Below are positions 59,707-64,000 of a stretch of DNA of 64,000 nucleotides, piece by piece. The stretch's first letter is position 1; every line of letters starts with the position of its first letter. Both the position numbers and the translations under genes were made by a program. Source of the stretch: Bacillus sp. ISL-7 (GTDB lineage: Bacteria; Bacillota; Bacilli; Bacillales_B; DSM-18226); NCBI RefSeq assembly GCF_018613065.1, contig NZ_JAGGQW010000054.1, forward strand, positions 1 to 64,000, written 5' to 3'. The notes beneath the pieces are model-generated. The model did no database searches, was not told the origin of the DNA, and worked only from the letters and a program-made list of their open reading frames with translations.

Positions 59707-60987
59707 ATGTTTTCTTCATTTTCATTTTTTGAGATATTTTTTAACAAATCTAGATGGATTTCCTTAATTCTTACTGGTCTGTTAACCGCGTTTGCTAGCG
59801 AAATCAAAGTAATTCCTTTCAATGGGGAGGCTTTTCGTTTCGGATTAGGAAGTATTACTTTTTTTCTAATAATTCTTATTCAGCCACCAGCTTCATTAGC
59901 TCTAACTGGGTTCTTCACTGGCATGATTGTCGTTTGTTTTCGCATTCTTGGAGATTTGATGATCGATCCCGTTCCTTTCTTGGCAAACATAAAGAATCAT
60001 CTGCCTGCATTTCTGTTTTATTTCTTGTTTGGTTTAGGGCTCAGCTTGATTAAAATAGAGAAATACAAAACTTTTCCCCTTATACTTGGTTTTTTGGCTG
60101 CAGGAATAGAGTTTATCGCAAACGGCGCAGAGCACCTGATGCGCTACCTGTTATTAAATCATGTGAACTCAAGCTTTAGCGAATGGGCATTATTAAGCGG
60201 GGTTGCCTTATTCCGGAGCTACTTTGTTGTAGGACTATATAGTTCCATAACTGTTTCGGAACAAAAAAAACGGATGCAAGAAATGCTCGAAGTTGGATCG
60301 GAATTATATTCGGAAACTCTCTACCTTCAGAAATCAATGAATCATATTGAACAAATCACGGCATCTTGCCATGATTTATATCGAAAATTAAAGAAGAGCA
60401 ATCAGGGCGAGCTAAGCGTGCAAGCATTGCTCATTGCTCAAGAAATACATGAAGTGAAAAAGGATTCACAGCGGATACTTTCAGGTCTGTCCAAGATAAC
60501 GATTCAAAAAAGTAATGATGATCTTTTTCTTTCTGATGTGCTAGGATTTGTGGTTACAGCAAATGAAAAATATAGTGAAATGTTAGAAAAAAAAATATCG
60601 TTTAATCTGACAATTTCTACCGATTTTTATACCCATCAAAAAATTCAATTACTGGCATTATTGAATAATCTGACCGCTAACGCTGTTGAGGCCATTTCGG
60701 AAAAAGGAAAAATCGATATAGATATCTTCGAGGAACTAGAGTTTATTTATTTCACTATAAACGATTCTGGAAATGGAATTCCCGAAGAGGACCTATCAAT
60801 CATCTTTGAACCTGGTTATACAACAAAATTCAATAATCATGGGGTTGGTGCAACAGGGATTGGTCTATCTCATGTACATGAAATTGTTCATACTCTTCAA
60901 GGCCAAATTGAAGTAGAATCACAAGATGAAGGTACTACTTTTCGAATCAAAATTCCTACCGATAACATAAGAAAGAAAGGTGAATAA
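59707..60987 (+). CDS. glnK: GlnK-type sensor histidine kinase
   Basis: The 426-residue kinase has five to seven N-terminal helices (about 1-190), then a dimerisation part with the likely phosphoacceptor His in LLIAQEIHEVKKDSQRIL, and an ATPase domain (LLNNLTANAVEAISEKGK, NDSGNGIPEEDLSIIFEPGYTT, GATGIGLSHVHEIV). The EIHEVKKD block is that of B. subtilis GlnK (YcbA), which responds to glutamine. AAAGGAG precedes the ATG. glnL follows at 2 bp, then gltT, so the local order is sensor, regulator, transporter. Confidence 0.88.
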   Translation: MFSSFSFFEIFFNKSRWISLILTGLLTAFASEIKVIPFNGEAFRFGLGSITFFLIILIQPPASLALTGFFTGMIVVCFRILGDLMIDPVPFLANIKNHLPAFLFYFLFGLGLSLIKIEKYKTFPLILGFLAAGIEFIANGAEHLMRYLLLNHVNSSFSEWALLSGVALFRSYFVVGLYSSITVSEQKKRMQEMLEVGSELYSETLYLQKSMNHIEQITASCHDLYRKLKKSNQGELSVQALLIAQEIHEVKKDSQRILSGLSKITIQKSNDDLFLSDVLGFVVTANEKYSEMLEKKISFNLTISTDFYTHQKIQLLALLNNLTANAVEAISEKGKIDIDIFEELEFIYFTINDSGNGIPEEDLSIIFEPGYTTKFNNHGVGATGIGLSHVHEIVHTLQGQIEVESQDEGTTFRIKIPTDNIRKKGE

Positions 60988-60989
60988 AA

Positions 60990-61883
60990 CTGAGATATTT
61001 TATAGTTGACGACGATACAGCAAGTCGTAGAATGCTAAAGAAAATCATTTCAGAGGGCAAGCTAGGAGATGTAGTCGGTGAAGCAGAATCTGGCGCCCAT
61101 TCGCTTCCGCTCATCCTTTCAATCCGTCCAGATGTTGTCTTAATCGACTTTTTAATGCCTAATCTCGACGGAATTGAAACAATTGAACAATTGAGGATTC
61201 AAGGATTTCAAGGACAATTCATCATGATTTCTCAAATCGAAAATAAAGAAATTGTCGGTGAAGCTTATGAAAAGGGTGTTGAGTTCTTTATTCATAAACC
61301 AATCAACCGATTAGAAGTACAAAGCATTCTAAAAAAAACAGTAGGACAATATCGCCTTAGACAATCGTTAATGACTATTCGGGAATCCCTGGCATACATG
61401 GAATCAGACAAGTTTACGCAAAAACAACTAAGTGTGAAAGAAATCGTATATTCCATATTAAATGATATGGGGATTATCGGAGAATCAGGAAGTGGGGATA
61501 TGGTTTTGATGATGGAATTTTTAATAAATCGCAATGATTCCTCTGCACTATTGCCCCCTCTCAAGGATTTATACGAAGCTATTTCCAGTTCGAATAAAGC
61601 AGACATCCTGGATATTAAAAAAGAAACGAAATCGATTGAACAGCGTCTCCGCAGAGCCATTATAGCCGCACTTAACAACTTGGCTTCATTAGGAACATTG
61701 GATTATACCAACCCCAATTTTGAATATTATGCACCCCGTTATTTCGATTTTCAAGAAATAAGGGTACGAATGAAAGAATTGAATCAAAATAGCAATGAAG
61801 CAACGAAAGTAAAAATTAATATTAAAAAATTCCTCCAAGTTTTGTTCCTTGATACAGCAGAAAAATACTCTCAAACTTCATAA
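60990..61883 (+). CDS. glnL: GlnL-type response regulator, probable CTG start
   Basis: The regulator (about 297 residues) has an N-terminal receiver and the YcbB-type C-terminal domain of GlnL (AIIAALNNLASLGTLDYTNPNFEYY). The first ATG at 61032 would remove the receiver's acidic residues. Reading from CTG at 60990 restores RYFIVDDDTASRRML, which aligns with the MRFFIADDD start of B. subtilis GlnL, and AAAGGTG sits seven bases before the CTG. An in-frame TGA at 60981 excludes a farther start. The likely phosphoacceptor is Asp in LIDFLMPNLDG. It should activate the four promoters with TTTTGT arrays. Confidence 0.85.
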   Translation: MRYFIVDDDTASRRMLKKIISEGKLGDVVGEAESGAHSLPLILSIRPDVVLIDFLMPNLDGIETIEQLRIQGFQGQFIMISQIENKEIVGEAYEKGVEFFIHKPINRLEVQSILKKTVGQYRLRQSLMTIRESLAYMESDKFTQKQLSVKEIVYSILNDMGIIGESGSGDMVLMMEFLINRNDSSALLPPLKDLYEAISSSNKADILDIKKETKSIEQRLRRAIIAALNNLASLGTLDYTNPNFEYYAPRYFDFQEIRVRMKELNQNSNEATKVKINIKKFLQVLFLDTAEKYSQTS

Positions 61884-61969
61884 AAGAAACGATTTATTTC
61901 CCCAGATCTTTAGCTAAGTTCTGGGATTTTTTCTGTCAATTCAAAATAACGTAAATATTTTATAATCAG

Positions 61970-62011
61970 TTATGTCGGATTTTGTAGGATTTAATAATCT
62001 CCTTATATAAT
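61970..62011 (+). promoter_or_regulatory. Predicted GlnL-type operator and promoter of gltT
   Basis: TTATGT (61970), TTTTGT (61980) and TTTAAT (61990) step by 10 bp. The -10 candidate TATATAAT (62004-62011) lies a few bases farther than in the other three promoters. Confidence 0.6.
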
Positions 62012-62042
62012 TAACTTACATTCTAAAATTTACAGAAAAAAT

Positions 62043-62056
62043 AGTAAGCGTTTGCA
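62043..62056 (+). promoter_or_regulatory. Candidate cre, gltT
   Basis: AGTAAGCGTTTGCA matches 12 of 14 cre positions, downstream of the promoter. Confidence 0.45.
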
Positions 62057-62081
62057 CTTTATATTTTAAGGAGGATATTGG

Positions 62082-63353
62082 ATGAAAAAATTTAAGTTTA
62101 GCTTAGGTTATCAAATACTTGTTGGATTGATTTTAGGGATTATTGTCGGAGCCATTTTTTACGGAAATCCTGCAGTTGCAACCTATTTACAGCCCATTGG
62201 TGACATCTTTATTCGAATGATAAAAATGATTGTGGTTCCCATTGTTATTTCAACACTAATCCTTGGTGTTGCCGGAACCGGGGATATGAAAAAGTTAGGT
62301 AAACTCGGTGGGAAAACCATTCTTTACTTTGAAATTGTTACATCAATCGCTATCATAATAGGTTTGCTTGCAGCGAATATTTTTAAGCCAGGTGTAGGTG
62401 TGGATATGGCCAAACTGGCTAAAGGCGATATACAAACATATGTAGACTCAACAAGTGAAGTAACAAGTCATAGTTTTATGGATACATTTGTTAATATTGT
62501 TCCGAAAAATATCTTCGAATCTATAGCAAATGGGGACATGCTTCCTATCATTTTCTTTTCCGTTATGTTTGGGTTAGGAATTGCAGCAATCGGTGAAAAA
62601 GGAAAACCAGTTCTTGCATTCTTCCAAGGTACGGCCGATGCCATGTTTTGGGTAACAAATCGGATTATGAAATTTGCACCATTTGGCGTTTTTGCCCTTA
62701 TAGGTGTAACGGTTTCAAAATTTGGAGTAGCGTCCTTAATTCCCCTTGGAAAATTAGTCATTTGTGTTTATGCCGCAATGTTCTTTTTTATTGTTGTTGT
62801 GTTAGGTGCTATAGCAAAGATATGTGGGACCAGCATTCTTCATATTACAAAGATATTAAAGGACGAAATAATTTTAGCTTTTTCAACGGCCAGTTCAGAA
62901 AGCGTCTTGCCAAAAGTGATGGAAAAAATGGAGAAATACGGGTGTCCGAAAGATGTTGTTTCCTTTGTTATTCCAACAGGTTATTCATTTAACTTAGATG
63001 GTTCTACCCTCTATCAAGCGCTAGCAGCAATTTTCATTGCTCAAATGTACGGAATCGATTTAAGTATTTCTCAACAAATTTCTTTAATGTTAGTATTAAT
63101 GGTTACATCCAAAGGAATTGCAGGTGTACCGGGTGTTTCTTTTGTGGTTCTATTAGCAACTTTAGGAACTGTAGGCATTCCACTAGAAGGCCTCGCATTT
63201 ATAGCGGGTATCGATAGACTTCTAGATATGGCTCGTACCGTTGTTAATGTATTCGGTAACTCATTGGCAGCAATCGTTATGTCTAAGTGGGAAGGACGAT
63301 TTGATTCAAAGAAAGGTAAAGAATACATCACTTCCATTGATAAAGCTGCATAA
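62082..63353 (+). CDS. gltT: Glutamate/aspartate:cation symporter
   Basis: The 423-residue DAACS-family carrier is closest in my memory to B. subtilis GltT. It has eight helices and two re-entrant loops: the serine-rich loop FSTASSESVLPKVMEKM, the binding motif FNLDGSTLYQALAAIF, and DMARTVVNVFGNSLAAIV near the end. The substrate is glutamate or aspartate, with C4-dicarboxylates as the alternative. AAGGAGG precedes the ATG. It lies directly downstream of glnKL, with its own GlnL-type promoter and a cre. Confidence 0.88.
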   Translation: MKKFKFSLGYQILVGLILGIIVGAIFYGNPAVATYLQPIGDIFIRMIKMIVVPIVISTLILGVAGTGDMKKLGKLGGKTILYFEIVTSIAIIIGLLAANIFKPGVGVDMAKLAKGDIQTYVDSTSEVTSHSFMDTFVNIVPKNIFESIANGDMLPIIFFSVMFGLGIAAIGEKGKPVLAFFQGTADAMFWVTNRIMKFAPFGVFALIGVTVSKFGVASLIPLGKLVICVYAAMFFFIVVVLGAIAKICGTSILHITKILKDEIILAFSTASSESVLPKVMEKMEKYGCPKDVVSFVIPTGYSFNLDGSTLYQALAAIFIAQMYGIDLSISQQISLMLVLMVTSKGIAGVPGVSFVVLLATLGTVGIPLEGLAFIAGIDRLLDMARTVVNVFGNSLAAIVMSKWEGRFDSKKGKEYITSIDKAA

Positions 63354-63367
63354 GATAGTAAACACAA

Positions 63368-63395
63368 AAAGGCGATGACACTCAGTCATCGCCTT
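63368..63395 (+). terminator. Terminator after gltT
   Basis: The arms AAAGGCGATGA and TCATCGCCTTT surround a short loop, 14 bp after the stop codon. Confidence 0.85.
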
Positions 63396-63514
63396 TCATT
63401 TGTATTAATAATCCAAATTGGATTCCACTTAAGAAATCGGGTATCTTCTGCTATCCCCCTGTCATCTTTACCAATTCCACAAAGCTTAATGTAAAGTAAC
63501 TTGTAGCAATAGCA

Positions 63515-63547
63515 AAAAACGACTGGTGCCTGACACCAGTCGTTTTT
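63515..63547 (-). terminator. Terminator after yhbH with an embedded repeat word
   Basis: The arms AAAAACGACTGGTG and CACCAGTCGTTTTT enclose CCTGA. The stem contains TGGTGCCTGACACCA, the word also found at 59362 and 36334. Confidence 0.88.
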
Positions 63548-63548
63548 G

Positions 63549-64000
63549 TTAAGCGAATAATTTCGATTCTTCGGCTTGGAAAAAGCTCTTCATCGCATGA
63601 AATACATCTGCTTTTTGCTTAAGAATATAGTAGCGGAATTGATCATCTTTAATGTTCTTATAGGCTGACATTAAGGTTGAATGGCGATTGTATTGATTTA
63701 CCTCTCCATACCCGAACATGTTTGACACCTTCATTAATTCCTCAACTAGCTTCACGCAGCGGGCGTTATCCGATGTGAGATTATCACCGTCTGAGAAGTG
63801 GAATGGATAGATGTTGAACTTACGTGGATTGTACTTGGCATCAATGATTTCTAAGGCTTTGCGGTATGCAGATGAACAAATTGTCCCACCGCTTTCACCC
63901 TTAGAGAAAAAGTCCTCCTCAGTAACAACTTTAGCCTCAGTATGGTGCGCAATAAACTCAATTTCCACTGTTTCATATTTCGTTCTTAAAAAGCGTGTCA
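63549..64000 (-). CDS. yhbH: Sporulation protein YhbH (UPF0229), C-terminal part
   Basis: The frame is open to the window edge, so the N-terminal portion lies beyond 64000. Visible residues include [62 protein letters not shown] text and [16 protein letters not shown]. It closely matches the C-terminal part of B. subtilis YhbH, a sporulation protein of the UPF0229 family that is often next to the PrkA kinase gene. Its last codons are duplicated at 59391-59445. Confidence 0.92.
   Translation of the reverse strand, partial: TRFLRTKYETVEIEFIAHHTEAKVVTEEDFFSKGESGGTICSSAYRKALEIIDAKYNPRKFNIYPFHFSDGDNLTSDNARCVKLVEELMKVSNMFGYGEVNQYNRHSTLMSAYKNIKDDQFRYYILKQKADVFHAMKSFFQAEESKLFA

Overview
The window looks like chromosomal DNA from a low-GC, spore-forming Bacillaceae, probably Bacillus or Neobacillus. 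The evidence is the strong AAGGAGG-type ribosome sites, B. subtilis-type genes (deoR, proC, ytsJ, glnK-glnL, nagABR, SR1/sr1P, yhbH, a KinB-like kinase) and catabolite-repression (cre) sites. No rRNA, tRNA, prophage, CRISPR array or intact insertion sequence was seen. Mobile-DNA traces are limited to short intergenic repeats and gene remnants.

Layout. 0.3-6.4 kb: a minus-strand surface-polysaccharide-type operon (receiver-only response regulator, HEAT-repeat membrane protein, processive GT2 glycosyltransferase, anchored glycosidase-like protein) with two Spo0A-box matches upstream. 6.7-8.0 kb: proC and a DUF3189 gene. 8.4-15.3 kb: malic enzyme, a glutamine-type ABC importer and a lone anchored substrate-binding protein. 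All three have the same promoter design: TTTTGT-like hexamers every 10 bp, a TATTAT -10 box and a cre. A fourth copy precedes gltT at 62 kb, next to glnK-glnL, so they form a probable GlnL regulon. 15.8-16.1 kb: an SR1-type dual-function RNA encoding SR1P, with two consensus CcpN boxes. 16.3-25.6 kb: a LOG-family protein, the deoR-deoC-xapX-cdd nucleoside genes, an MMPL transporter, a short metallophosphatase and an ArsB/NhaD-type permease. 25.7-27.7 kb: transketolase.

27.7-49.3 kb is the most unusual part: a hexuronate island without uxuA, kdgK or kdgA in the window. It encodes glucuronate isomerase (UxaC), a UxuB-like SDR, a LarA-superfamily nickel-pincer enzyme, the cofactor genes larB, larC1, larC2 and larE, FGGY gluconokinase and 6-phosphogluconate dehydrogenase. 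With the known D-gluconate 2-epimerase activity of some LarA homologues, this suggests the route glucuronate -> fructuronate -> mannonate -> gluconate -> 6-phosphogluconate -> pentose phosphates, bypassing the KDG/Entner-Doudoroff branch. Two GPH-family symporters, two paralogous ROK regulators, shared ROK-type palindromes and a cre-like motif with a CC centre tie it together. An embedded AraC-led set of two Gfo/Idh/MocA oxidoreductases and two xylose-isomerase-like TIM barrels could remove sugars from glycosides oxidatively; no beta-glucuronidase is present.

49.6-53.6 kb: a PAS-GGDEF diguanylate cyclase, a KinB-like kinase and a CAP-domain lipoprotein. 53.7-59.4 kb: GlcNAc genes (SIS protein, nagR, nagB, nagA, divergent nagP). 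59.4-59.65 kb holds gene debris, including a near-identical copy of the 3' end of yhbH. 59.7-63.4 kb: glnK, glnL (apparently with a CTG start) and gltT. The window ends inside yhbH.
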